NCBI RefSeq assembly: GCF_900111685.1
Contig: NZ_FOHX01000007.1
Span: 421,986 to 485,985, forward strand
Length of the DNA: 64,000 nt
Source: Nonomuraea wenchangensis
Lineage (GTDB): Bacteria > Actinomycetota > Actinomycetes > Streptosporangiales > Streptosporangiaceae
Direction: 5' to 3'
In this document: in pieces, positions 9,138 to 17,014 of the stretch
Layout: every line of letters begins with the position of its first letter
Position numbering within the stretch: the stretch's first letter is position 1
The notes under the pieces: model-generated
The model's input: only the letters and a program-made list of their open reading frames with translations
Database searches by the model: none
What the model was told of the DNA's origin: nothing
Made by a program: the position numbers and the translations under genes

Positions 9138-9844
9138 GCGGGGAGTTCGCGGGCCGGCGGGCGTTCGTCACCGGCGGCACGTCCGGCATCGGCGCGGCCA
9201 CGGCCGTGCTCCTCGCCGAGCTGGGCGCCGAGGTGACCGCGCTCGGCCTGCCGCCCGCCGACCTGCCGGACCACCCCCGCGTCCGCGTCGTCGAGCACGA
9301 CGTCCTGGACCGCGCGGGGCTGGCCGGCCTGCTGTCGGCGGGCGAGCCGCTAGCCGCCCTGGTCAACTGCGCGGGCGTCAGCCACGACCGCGAGGAGTAC
9401 GACCTCGCCCGCTGGCAGCGGGTCATCGAGATCAACCTGACCGCCACCATGGTCGCCTGCCAGGCCGCCCGCCCGGCCCTGGCCGAGAACGGCGGCGCCG
9501 TCGTCAACGTCTCGTCCATGTTCGCCTTCTCCGGCAGCAGGGACCGGCCCGCCTACAGCGCAAGCAAGGGCGGCGTCTCCCAGCTCACGAAGTCGCTGGC
9601 GGCCGAGTACGCCGCCGACGGCATCAGGGTCAACGCCGTCGCGCCCGGTTTCGTGGTGACCCCGCTCGCGCGCGGCGTGCTCGACGACCCCGAGGCCAAG
9701 GCCCAGGTGCTGGCCCGCATCCCGGCCGGGCGGCTCGGCCGGCCGCGCGAGGTCGCCACGGTGGTCGCGTTCCTGTGCTCGGCGGCGGCCTCGTACGTCA
9801 CGGGCGCGGTCGTCCCCGTCGACGGAGGCTACCTGGCCGGATGA
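9134..9844 (+). CDS. SDR-family oxidoreductase
   Basis: Classical short-chain dehydrogenase of 236 aa. TGGTSGIGAA near residue 13 binds the cofactor, the NCAGVS element is near 77, the catalytic Ser lies in the VNVSSMF region, and YSASKGG gives the Tyr-Lys pair near 136-140. The C-terminus VTGAVVPVDGGYL is typical. The GTGA/ATGA overlap with the preceding alcohol dehydrogenase makes it the last gene of the catabolic operon. Its substrate is unknown; a second redox step on the same diol or ketone series is the simplest reading. Confidence 0.82.
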   Translation: MSGEFAGRRAFVTGGTSGIGAATAVLLAELGAEVTALGLPPADLPDHPRVRVVEHDVLDRAGLAGLLSAGEPLAALVNCAGVSHDREEYDLARWQRVIEINLTATMVACQAARPALAENGGAVVNVSSMFAFSGSRDRPAYSASKGGVSQLTKSLAAEYAADGIRVNAVAPGFVVTPLARGVLDDPEAKAQVLARIPAGRLGRPREVATVVAFLCSAAASYVTGAVVPVDGGYLAG

Positions 9845-9895
9845 CCGTCCCCTAAGCTGAAGTCCCCCTGACATGCACGAACATCAGGAGGTCGC

Positions 9896-10858
9896 ATGTC
9901 CGCCCTCTCCGTGATCTCCCAGGCCACCACCGAGCACCTCGAACCCGGCGAGCGCATCGGCTACTGGGAGGAATACAACCGCAAGGCGCTGGTCGGCCTG
10001 TCCTGCACCTCGTACTCGGAGCAGGGCCTGCTCGCCAGGCAGACCAACCTCGGGCTGGGCGGGCTGCGGCTCGCCGACATCACCGGCAACGCCCACGCGA
10101 TCGAGCGCAGCCCGCAGACCGTCAGGTCGGCGCCCAAGGACTCGGTGTTCGCGACCCTGCTGCTCAAGGGCGAGGCCGTGTTCCTGCACGAGAACGGCTG
10201 CCTCGCGGCCACGGCGGGGGAGCTCGTCGTCTACGACACGCGCAGGCCCTACCTGTTCGGGTTCTCCTCCTCGATGCGGCAGATCCTCGTGGACGTGCCG
10301 CGCGGGCTGTTCGCGCGGGCGTGCGTCGGCGGCGAGCTGCCGGGGCCGATGCTCTTCGGGCGCGGCACGGCGCGGGAGGGCGCGCTCGTGGCCGCGCTCG
10401 GCTCCCTGCTCGGCGGGCTGACCGCGCTGCGCGGCGACCATGACCCCGCCGGCGCCGAGCGGACCGTGCTCGACCTGCTCAGGCAGCTCGCCGAGGAGCG
10501 CACGGGCGGCCGGCCCCGGCCCGACTCCTACCGCTCGCAGCTCATCGTGGCCGAGGACTACATCGAACGCCACCTGCACGACCCCTGTCTCGGGGCCGCG
10601 CAGGTGGCCGGGGTCATGGGCATCTCCGTACGCCATCTGGCGCGCATCTTCGAGCCGACCGGGCGCACCCCGGCCCGGCACATCACGGAGCGGCGCCTGG
10701 CCAGGGCGCATCAGGAGCTCACCGGCCCCGGGGCGCGGGAGACGACGATCGCCGACGTCGCGCACCGGTGGGGGTTCTCCAGCCAGGCGCACTTCGCCCG
10801 GCTCTTCCGCTCCCGCTTCGGCCTCACCCCGAGCGAGGCCCGCGCGGAGGCGGCGTGA
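9896..10858 (+). CDS. AraC-family transcriptional regulator
   Basis: This 320-aa regulator has an N-terminal cupin-like sensing domain of the AraC_binding_2 type (about 20-190) and a C-terminal double helix-turn-helix (about 215-318, containing RHLARIFEP and WGFSSQAHFARLFRSRFG). AGGAGG lies just before the ATG. It follows the SDR in the same direction after a 51-base gap, so it probably controls the cupin-MFS-dehydrogenase operon. Its 3' end overlaps the 3' end of the convergent kinase-cyclase gene by 35 bases, so each transcript would be antisense to the other there. Confidence 0.85.
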   Translation: MSALSVISQATTEHLEPGERIGYWEEYNRKALVGLSCTSYSEQGLLARQTNLGLGGLRLADITGNAHAIERSPQTVRSAPKDSVFATLLLKGEAVFLHENGCLAATAGELVVYDTRRPYLFGFSSSMRQILVDVPRGLFARACVGGELPGPMLFGRGTAREGALVAALGSLLGGLTALRGDHDPAGAERTVLDLLRQLAEERTGGRPRPDSYRSQLIVAEDYIERHLHDPCLGAAQVAGVMGISVRHLARIFEPTGRTPARHITERRLARAHQELTGPGARETTIADVAHRWGFSSQAHFARLFRSRFGLTPSEARAEAA

Positions 10859-13259
10859 GCGCCCCCGAGAGCGGGCCGTCGCCCTCGTAGAGGGGCATCC
10901 GGGCCCAGCGCGGCGTGTCCAGCTCGGCCACCAGCAGCGCGACCCCGACCTCGCCCTTGTGGAGGCTGTCGGGCCGCTGCGCGGCCTCGCGCACCCGCGT
11001 CGCCGCGTGCGCCGCGAGCAGCCTGGCCCTGGCCTGCCAGGTCGGGTCCCCGGTCCTGGCATGGTGGGCGAGCAGCGCGTACGCGCGCCCGGCGAGGCCG
11101 CAGCACAGGTCGGCGGGGCCGGGCAGCGGCGCCTCGTACGCGCTCCACGCCGCCCCCCGCGCCCATTCCTCGTACCGGTGCTCGCCGGTCAGCTCGTGGG
11201 CCAGCCACCACAGGGGCACGAGCCCGGCCGTGCCGTTGCACCAGCTCGCGCCCAGCAGCGGATCCGGCCGCGGGCCGCCCGCCTTGACCGGCCAGAGCAG
11301 GCCCCGGCCCGCGGGGTGGGCGAGCGCCCCCAACTGGTCGAGGAAGCCGATCACCCCTTCGGGCGGCGGCGAGGACGACGCCCGCGCCCAGCGCAGGAGG
11401 GCGAACAGGCAGCCCGCCCAGCCGTGGGCGGCGCCGAGGGTCCCGAGCCGGTGCCCGTCCGCGACGGGGGCGGCGCGGGTCAGGTCGGCGCGTACGGACT
11501 CGCTGAGCCTCGCACCCGACGCCCGCAGCCTCCCCTCCAGGGCCGGACCCACGCACCCTTCCAGCAGGGTCGCGCAGCCGAGCAGCAGCCCCGAGCGGCC
11601 GAAGGCGAGGTCGAGCTCGGGGCAGGGCGCCTCCGCCGCCCCCAGGAACGCCTCCACCGCCGCGTCCCGCGAGCGCGCGTCGCCCCGCGCCGTTGCGACG
11701 CGGGCCTGGACGAGGTGGACGCCGCTGACCTGGTGGTAGAGCGAGCCGCGACCCGTGAGCTCGGGCACGATGCCGAGGCTCTCGTTGACGAACGCCGCCG
11801 CACCCGCCTCCCCGCCGGCCGCGGCGGCCGCCGCGGCGCGCACCGCCCAGGCGTCGGCGAGCGCGAGCAGGTGCCCGTCCGCCCGCGCCTCGGCGATCCG
11901 CAGCAGCGCGTAGGCGAAGCCGGCGGCGCCGTTCATGAGGGACGCGGTCGGCGGCACGAGCCCGCCGTCGAACAGCGGGCCTGGCACGTCGAGCCGGGAG
12001 AGCACCCGATCGAGCAGCGCCCGCTCAGGCCCGCCCGCCGCCCGGCCCGCCATCGGGCCCGTCGCCGTCTGGTCCGCGCGCGCGGCGGTCCGCAGGGCCC
12101 GCGACAGGGCGGCGAGCGACGGGTAGCGGTCGCCGGGGCTCTTCGCCAGCGCCCGGCGCAGGACCCGTTCGGTCGCCGGCAGCTCCGCCGCGCCGTGGCC
12201 CGCGAACGGCAGCGGCGGCTCGTCGCGAAGCTGGCGCAGCATGTGCTCGGGATGGAGGGAGAAGGCGTGGGTGTGGGCGCCGGTCAGCAGCAGGTAGGCG
12301 AGCGCGGCGACGGCGTACTGCTCGCCGGCCGCCGTCAGAGGCTCGCCGGACCGCCCCGCCAGGCGGGCGCGGGCGGACTCCGGTTCGAGGAAGAAGTCGA
12401 CGCCGCCGCCCCGCGGCCGCGCAGGACCGGCCCCATGATGGGCGCTGAGGCCGAAGTCCAGCAGCACGACCTCCTGATCAGGGCCTACCAGGACGTTGCG
12501 GGGATGCACGTCCCCGTGCAGCACCCCGAGCGCGTGCAGGGCGGCGAAGGCGGCCACGACCCGCTCCACCAGGCCGAGCAGGGCGCCGACGCCCTCGGGC
12601 CCGCCGAGCCTGCGGGCCTCGTCCGCCGCGTCGTGCGCGTCCACGCCCGCGACCCAGGACAGCAGCAGGTACGGACGGCCCGCGTGCTCACCGGAGCCGA
12701 GCAGCCGGGGCCCGGCGCGGCCGTCGAGGAGACGGAGAACGGCCGCCTCGCGGCGCAGCAGGGGAACGAGGTCGCCCTCCGAGCCCTCCCTGGCGATCTT
12801 CAACGCTGCGGGCGAGCCGCCGGGCAGGCGGGCCAGGTGGACCTCCGTGTCGAGCAGGACCTGCACCGTCTCGACGATCTCCGCGTCCCCGACGACGTCG
12901 CCGGGCCCGAGCGCCGCCTCGATGGGCTCCGTCAGCGCGGACCCGGCCGGCAGGAGCAGGCCGTCCCTGACGAAGCCGGCGAGGACGGGGAAGACCTCGT
13001 CCAGCGTTCGCCGGGGTTCGAGCCCGGTGGCCGAGCTGAAGGTGATGACGGCGTCCACGATCGTGGTCGGCTCGCGGAAGCGTTCGAGGAGCGAGGCGGT
13101 GCCCTCGTCGATGACACTCGTGGTGGCGCGCGAGCGCGGCCGGGTGACGCAGTAGTCGCCCGGCCGGTGCTCGATCCGCTCCCGCAGCTCGGGCGGCAGC
13201 CCGGCCACCGGCGCCACGACCACGTCTCCCGGCAGCACGAAGGGCCCGAGCACCGTCAT
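10824..13259 (-). CDS. RRE-kinase-LanC fusion (lanthipeptide synthetase-like, lyase domain absent)
   Basis: This 811-aa protein has three parts. Residues about 35-105 look like a PqqD-type winged helix (RiPP recognition element). Residues about 130-400 form a protein kinase-like domain (AALKIA with K154, HGDVHPRN with D250 and N255, DFG at 268-270). Residues about 450-800 form a LanC-type cyclase (AHGWAG with H612, SWCNGTAG with C674, LCCGLAG with C719 and C720, LHKGEVGVALL near 767). Class III/IV synthetases have lyase-kinase-cyclase; here the lyase is missing and a separate lyase-like gene lies immediately upstream. The zinc site reads Cys-Cys-Cys (CCG) rather than the usual CHG. The ATG overlaps the upstream stop by 4 bases, so the two are coupled. 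Function as a RiPP synthetase is inferred from domains and context. Confidence 0.75.
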   Translation of the reverse strand: MTVLGPFVLPGDVVVAPVAGLPPELRERIEHRPGDYCVTRPRSRATTSVIDEGTASLLERFREPTTIVDAVITFSSATGLEPRRTLDEVFPVLAGFVRDGLLLPAGSALTEPIEAALGPGDVVGDAEIVETVQVLLDTEVHLARLPGGSPAALKIAREGSEGDLVPLLRREAAVLRLLDGRAGPRLLGSGEHAGRPYLLLSWVAGVDAHDAADEARRLGGPEGVGALLGLVERVVAAFAALHALGVLHGDVHPRNVLVGPDQEVVLLDFGLSAHHGAGPARPRGGGVDFFLEPESARARLAGRSGEPLTAAGEQYAVAALAYLLLTGAHTHAFSLHPEHMLRQLRDEPPLPFAGHGAAELPATERVLRRALAKSPGDRYPSLAALSRALRTAARADQTATGPMAGRAAGGPERALLDRVLSRLDVPGPLFDGGLVPPTASLMNGAAGFAYALLRIAEARADGHLLALADAWAVRAAAAAAAGGEAGAAAFVNESLGIVPELTGRGSLYHQVSGVHLVQARVATARGDARSRDAAVEAFLGAAEAPCPELDLAFGRSGLLLGCATLLEGCVGPALEGRLRASGARLSESVRADLTRAAPVADGHRLGTLGAAHGWAGCLFALLRWARASSSPPPEGVIGFLDQLGALAHPAGRGLLWPVKAGGPRPDPLLGASWCNGTAGLVPLWWLAHELTGEHRYEEWARGAAWSAYEAPLPGPADLCCGLAGRAYALLAHHARTGDPTWQARARLLAAHAATRVREAAQRPDSLHKGEVGVALLVAELDTPRWARMPLYEGDGPLSGALTPPPRGPRSG

Positions 13260-14407
13260 CCGTGTCCCTCCCTCGCGGCTTCGCTCCACATGCCGTCCGT
13301 CGGCACCCACGTGTCGGTGTCGACGCCGGACAGGCGCAGCCGCTCCAGGGCGAACCGCCAGGGCGGCATGCCCGAGTGCGCCGTACGCGCCGTGACCAGA
13401 TGTTCGGCCAGCCGGCCGGCCACCCACATCCGCCAGCTCGTGGCCTGGGCGCCCGCGCGCGGCGGGTCCGCGCCCCAGGACACCAGCCCGTCGAGGGTGA
13501 CCGCCGCGCTGAACGCGACGCCGTGCGCGGCCATCCCGCCCACCCGCCCGGCCAGCAGGGACGCGCCCTCGCGCAGGTCGTCGAGCCGGTCGAAATAGAT
13601 GACGATCTTGTCGGGGCGGCAGATCCCCGCGGCCTCGCGAGCGGTCTTGAAACCCGTCACGCCCGGCGTCCTGGCGAGGCCGCCGGTGATCTCGGCCAGC
13701 GCCGCCGGCATCGCCTCGGCCGAAGGGCTGACGTACAGCTTGTACGTCACCCCGGACCGCCCCCACCCGCGCCGCCCCGCCTCCACGGACCAGTGCCGCC
13801 AGGGCGACGGGCCGGCCAGGTCGCCGGTCGTCTCCGTCCAGCCGCCGGTGCGGGCCCGCTCGCCCAGCCCGCCGGGCGCCCCTCCGAGATAGGCGTCCAC
13901 GGCCGCCTCGTCGGGCAGGCGGTGCAGCAGCTCGGCCGAGACGGGCTGGTGACCGTAGCCGTAGAGCCGGCCGGCCAGCGCCTCCGCCGGCAGGTCCGCC
14001 AGCGCCTGGCCGTAGCGCAGCGCCGCGACGGACAACGCGGCGATCCGGCCCTGACCGCCGCGCGAACGCCCCGGCAGCACCGCGTCCGCGGCGGCGTACC
14101 CGTATCGGAAGCCCTCGTCGGTCAGGACCTCCAGCACGCCGTCGGCGACGAGCCTGGCGAGGGCCCGCCCGCCGTCCTCGGCGAGCGCCCTGCGGGCGAA
14201 CACGGGAACGCGGCCCGGCTCGGCGAGCGTGAGGAACAGCAGCGCCGTCTCCGGCGAGCACGAGCGCACCGCGAGCCCGCAGTCACCCCGAGGCCGCAGG
14301 ACGCCGTAGAAGTCGCCGTCGTCCTCCTCGGGCGGCTGCTCGGCAGGTACGAGCTCGTAGCGGGGGTTGGCGCGGAACGTGCGTTCCCCCACGGGGCCGG
14401 CGCTCAC
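13256..14407 (-). CDS. Stand-alone phosphothreonine-lyase-like / HopA1-like protein (putative split lanthipeptide lyase)
   Basis: This 383-aa protein could supply the elimination step missing from the downstream kinase-cyclase. The C-terminal half carries YKLYVSPS near 222, GFKTAREAAGICRPDK at 252-267, IVIYFDRL near 268 and LVSWGADPP near 308. This series of Lys/Arg positions recalls HopA1-type and LanKC lyase domains, but the match is remote. Residues about 30-97 look like a small winged helix, possibly a second leader-binding domain. The GTG at 14407 was chosen because it lies 7 bases after the small peptide gene; an ATG at 14446 would overlap that gene. Its stop overlaps the start of the kinase-cyclase. 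It may instead be a family of unknown function. Confidence 0.5.
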   Translation of the reverse strand: MSAGPVGERTFRANPRYELVPAEQPPEEDDGDFYGVLRPRGDCGLAVRSCSPETALLFLTLAEPGRVPVFARRALAEDGGRALARLVADGVLEVLTDEGFRYGYAAADAVLPGRSRGGQGRIAALSVAALRYGQALADLPAEALAGRLYGYGHQPVSAELLHRLPDEAAVDAYLGGAPGGLGERARTGGWTETTGDLAGPSPWRHWSVEAGRRGWGRSGVTYKLYVSPSAEAMPAALAEITGGLARTPGVTGFKTAREAAGICRPDKIVIYFDRLDDLREGASLLAGRVGGMAAHGVAFSAAVTLDGLVSWGADPPRAGAQATSWRMWVAGRLAEHLVTARTAHSGMPPWRFALERLRLSGVDTDTWVPTDGMWSEAAREGHG

Positions 14408-14414
14408 AACGCTC

Positions 14415-14534
14415 TCACGACGACGACCCCGCCAGGCGCTGTTCAAGTGCGCCGGAGTGCATCAGGGCCGCCGGCGGCTCGTCCCCGCCGTCGGCCGGAA
14501 GCTGCACGCGCAGTTTGCTCGCCTGGAAAGACAT
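14415..14534 (-). CDS. 39-aa peptide, putative RiPP precursor B
   Basis: A short gene with a strong ribosome binding site (GGAGGGG five bases before the ATG). Its N-terminus MSFQASKLRVQLP matches the start of the upstream 121-aa protein (MSFRADRLRVQLP) at 10 of 13 positions, like a shared leader. The tail is Pro/Ala-rich and ends in LAGSSS. It has four serines besides the one in the leader, no Cys and no Thr, so lanthionine rings could not form within the peptide alone. The gene sits 38 bases after precursor A and 7 bases before the lyase-like gene. It may be a decoy, a truncated precursor or an accessory peptide. Confidence 0.6.
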   Translation of the reverse strand: MSFQASKLRVQLPADGGDEPPAALMHSGALEQRLAGSSS

Positions 14535-14572
14535 GGGAACCCCTCCGATGCACGAACGGCGGCTCGTCGCGG

Positions 14573-14938
14573 TCACTCGCCGTGGGTCTGGTCCTCCGCC
14601 TGGCGCTCACGCAGCGCCTGCTCGGCGCGGGAGATGTCGTCGAGGTGCGCCTGGAGCTGTCTCTTGGCCGCCTCCGCCAGGAGATCCACCTCCGCGAGGC
14701 GGTGTTCGAGCTGCTTCTTCAGCAGCGGCAGGGCCTCGGGGCTCACCAGTCGCGCCCGCTCCTGCGTGATGACGATCGAGCAGTGGCAGTAGTCGAGGTT
14801 CGTGAGGTAGCACGTGCAGATGTAGGTGCCCTCGCGGGCGAGCGCCGGCTGGGCGGCCTCGTCTCCGGCGGCGTCCACGAGGCTGCCCTCCGCGCCGCAC
14901 GGAAGCTGAACACGTAGTCTGTCCGCCCGGAAGGACAT
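14573..14938 (-). CDS. 121-aa Cys-rich protein with leader-like N-terminus, putative RiPP precursor A
   Basis: First gene of the leftward arm. Residues 1-13 (MSFRADRLRVQLP) form the element shared with the 39-aa peptide. Residues 38-60 are rich in Thr, Ser and paired Cys (C41, C43, C51, C53 in a CxC-7-CxC pattern), suited to thioether rings or metal binding. Residues 67-117 form a charged amphipathic helix, probably a coiled coil, which is unusual for a core peptide. GGAGAG seven bases upstream decides the start at 14938; the open frame extends further upstream without matching the paralogue. The modification idea is inference, and a small zinc protein is the main alternative. Confidence 0.6.
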   Translation of the reverse strand: MSFRADRLRVQLPCGAEGSLVDAAGDEAAQPALAREGTYICTCYLTNLDYCHCSIVITQERARLVSPEALPLLKKQLEHRLAEVDLLAEAAKRQLQAHLDDISRAEQALRERQAEDQTHGE

Positions 14939-15156
14939 GCGATCACTCTCCATGCTCGGCCGGTCACTCGTGACGCTATCCCGCCTCTCCTGCCGCTGCC
15001 AGGGCGCCGCCCGCTTCTTTTGCCGTTCGGGACGGAAGCGCCGGCTCACCTGCCCGAGTCTTTCCCGAGACCATTCCGGCGGCGCGTTTCCGGCCGATCC
15101 CGGTCGGCAAGATAGCCGGTCAGGGCCGGTCCGGCCCTTCTAGAGAGTGGAACGAC

Positions 15157-15477
15157 ATGCGTGTTCGCCGGAACGATCAGGAGCTCTCGCTGCGGTTCGA
15201 GAGCGGCGCGGAGCTCTCCGTGGACCTCGGCCGCCTCGACCTCACCGAGGAGCAGGACCAGGCCCTGTCCAAGCTCGTCGGCAAGGCCGGCGAGCTGGAC
15301 ATGGAGTGCCGGGACGACGACGAGCACTGCCCGGCGCAGGCGGTGCTGAGCCGCGACGAGTTCGAGGCGGTACGCGGGCTCAAGGTGGGACTGCAGTCCG
15401 CCGGAGTCGAGGTGCGCGGGCCGATCATCGACTTCTGCCTGCACGTCCACATCGTCGGCCGGTCGGTGAAGGAATAG
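15157..15477 (+). CDS. 106-aa protein of unknown function, first gene of the rightward RiPP-cluster arm
   Basis: I do not recognise this protein. It is acidic and has no signal peptide. Residues 1-28 alternate in a beta-strand-like pattern, and the middle holds MECRDDDEHC with two Cys eight apart. The C-terminal stretch GPIIDFCLHVHIVG (about 88-101) is hydrophobic with one Cys and two His. GAGAG lies just before the ATG. It is transcribed away from the precursor genes across a 218-base divergent control region and is followed closely by five to six co-directional genes, so a shared role is likely. It could be a small binding partner or another modified peptide. Confidence 0.6.
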   Translation: MRVRRNDQELSLRFESGAELSVDLGRLDLTEEQDQALSKLVGKAGELDMECRDDDEHCPAQAVLSRDEFEAVRGLKVGLQSAGVEVRGPIIDFCLHVHIVGRSVKE

Positions 15478-15482
15478 GGCGC

Positions 15483-16094
15483 GTGGTGCCGCACGCGCCC
15501 GAGGAGGGCGCCCCGCTCGCCCGGCTCGTCGACCTGCTGCTGCGCTGGCGCGTCGAGGGCCTGGACCGGCCGGCCGGGCAAGCGCTGGAACGCGTGATCC
15601 GGGAGCTGGCGGCCCCGGCCCGCGCCCACGTCGTGGAGTGGCGGACCTTGCGGACGCTGCTCCACCAGGTCCTCGGCGTGACCTTGAGCATCCCCGACGA
15701 CGCCGGCGAGGGCCACGACGAGGGGCACGGCGACCGGTACCGTCTGCTCAGCCGGGCGCGCGCGGCCGGCCTCCCGCTGGACGGCGCCCTGCGGCAGGAC
15801 CCGTGCGAGGTCGCCAGGGACGCCTGCGTGCTCCTGCACCGTGGGCAGTACCTGCCGGCCGCGCGAGCCCTCACCGTGCTGGCGGGCAGCGCGCCGGCGG
15901 GCGGCGGGGACGGCGGGGACGGCCGGGCGGAGCGGGCCGTGCGGAGGTTCGCCGACCAGGCCGCCGCCCACCTGGGCGCGCTGGCGGGCGCGTTCTCCTC
16001 GTCCGGGCTGAGGTGGGAGCTGCGCCTGCTCGCGTACGTACGCGACCCCGGACGTGACCCTGCCGGGCGCGAGGCGACGGTGGTCGTGTCATGA
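15483..16094 (+). CDS. 203-aa protein of unknown function
   Basis: Unrecognised soluble protein. It is mostly helical by composition, with many Leu/Ala/Arg, no transmembrane segment and no signal. A His/Asp/Glu-rich patch (DDAGEGHDEGHGD near 78-90) could bind metal. Two adjacent GTG codons at 15483 and 15486 are the only starts close to the preceding stop; I took the first. It lies 5 bases downstream of the 106-aa gene and overlaps the next gene by 4 bases, so it belongs to the same operon. No function is proposed. Confidence 0.55.
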   Translation: MVPHAPEEGAPLARLVDLLLRWRVEGLDRPAGQALERVIRELAAPARAHVVEWRTLRTLLHQVLGVTLSIPDDAGEGHDEGHGDRYRLLSRARAAGLPLDGALRQDPCEVARDACVLLHRGQYLPAARALTVLAGSAPAGGGDGGDGRAERAVRRFADQAAAHLGALAGAFSSSGLRWELRLLAYVRDPGRDPAGREATVVVS

Positions 16095-17014
16095 CGGCCC
16101 TGAGCGGTCCGGCCGAGGCCGCGCTCTCCTGGGTGGAAGGGCATCTCGGCCAGTTCGGGGTGCGTGCGCACGCGCGTGACGAGCACGAGCTCGTCCTGCT
16201 GCTCAAACCGCTCTCCGAGCTGGCGTTGACGGCCTCGCTGCTCGGACGCGACCCGGCGCTGCGCGAGCGCTGCCACCGCCTCGTCACGTGGGCGTGGGAC
16301 GAGGCCGAGCGCGGCGACTGCCTGCTGCGCGTCACCGCCGCCCGCCCCGAGCTGGTGGAGAGCGTCGGATTGTACGCGAGCGCGTACGAGTGCGGCCACC
16401 ACGACGAGCGCCTGCACGCCTGGTTCGCCCATCTGGCCGGCACCGCGCTGGCCGGCGGGCTGGAGATCCCGGCCTGGCGCGAGAGCGCGCTGCGCCACAA
16501 CCTGGCGAGGCTGGGCCTCGCGGAACCGCCTCGGGCGTCGGCGCGGGGGAGCTGGCTGGGCGCGCTGCCCGAGCCCTGGACGATCTCCGACGGCACCGGC
16601 TACCCGATGACCCACGAGGTGTTCTACCTCACGGACTTCGGGGCGCGGCCGGCCGCGCTGCCCCCGGACACCGTCGCCTACCTGGCCCAGTGGCTGCCCG
16701 GGTGGTGGCGGTGCGTGCGCGGGTCGGGCAACCACGACCTGGCCGCGGAGCTGGTCATGACCGCCGCCTGCGCGGGGCTCGCGCCCATGGAACGGGAGCT
16801 TACGGAGCTGCTGGCCCACGCACGGCCCGACGGCGGGTTCGCCGGCCCGGCGGGCGCCGGCGGCGACCTGCCGAGGCCCGACGGCGACGACCCGCGGCGG
16901 CGGTTCCTGCGCGACTACCACACCACCCTGGTCACGCTGCTCGCCCTCACCACCGGCCTGTGGGCCACGCGCGGCGCGCCCGTACCGGAGCTCATCGGAG
17001 GCGAGCGGACATGA
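16091..17014 (+). CDS. DUF6895-like protein
   Basis: This 307-aa protein is rich in alpha helix and resembles, from memory, the actinobacterial DUF6895 family. Recognisable stretches are LLLKPLSELAL near 37, ECGHHDERLHAWF near 99, and PWTISDGTGYPMTHEVFYL near 161, which is polar and conserved-looking. The repeated-helix pattern suggests an alpha-alpha barrel or solenoid, a fold also used by LanC-type cyclases, but no zinc motif is present. ATGA overlaps on both sides tie it to its neighbours. The family is not characterised, so only co-occurrence with RiPP-type genes hints at a role. Confidence 0.55.
   Translation: MTALSGPAEAALSWVEGHLGQFGVRAHARDEHELVLLLKPLSELALTASLLGRDPALRERCHRLVTWAWDEAERGDCLLRVTAARPELVESVGLYASAYECGHHDERLHAWFAHLAGTALAGGLEIPAWRESALRHNLARLGLAEPPRASARGSWLGALPEPWTISDGTGYPMTHEVFYLTDFGARPAALPPDTVAYLAQWLPGWWRCVRGSGNHDLAAELVMTAACAGLAPMERELTELLAHARPDGGFAGPAGAGGDLPRPDGDDPRRRFLRDYHTTLVTLLALTTGLWATRGAPVPELIGGERT

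Noticed and set aside
10440..13598. A 1052-codon plus-strand open frame opposite the kinase-cyclase
   Set aside because: No motif, shadow composition, and fully antisense to a gene with kinase and LanC motifs.
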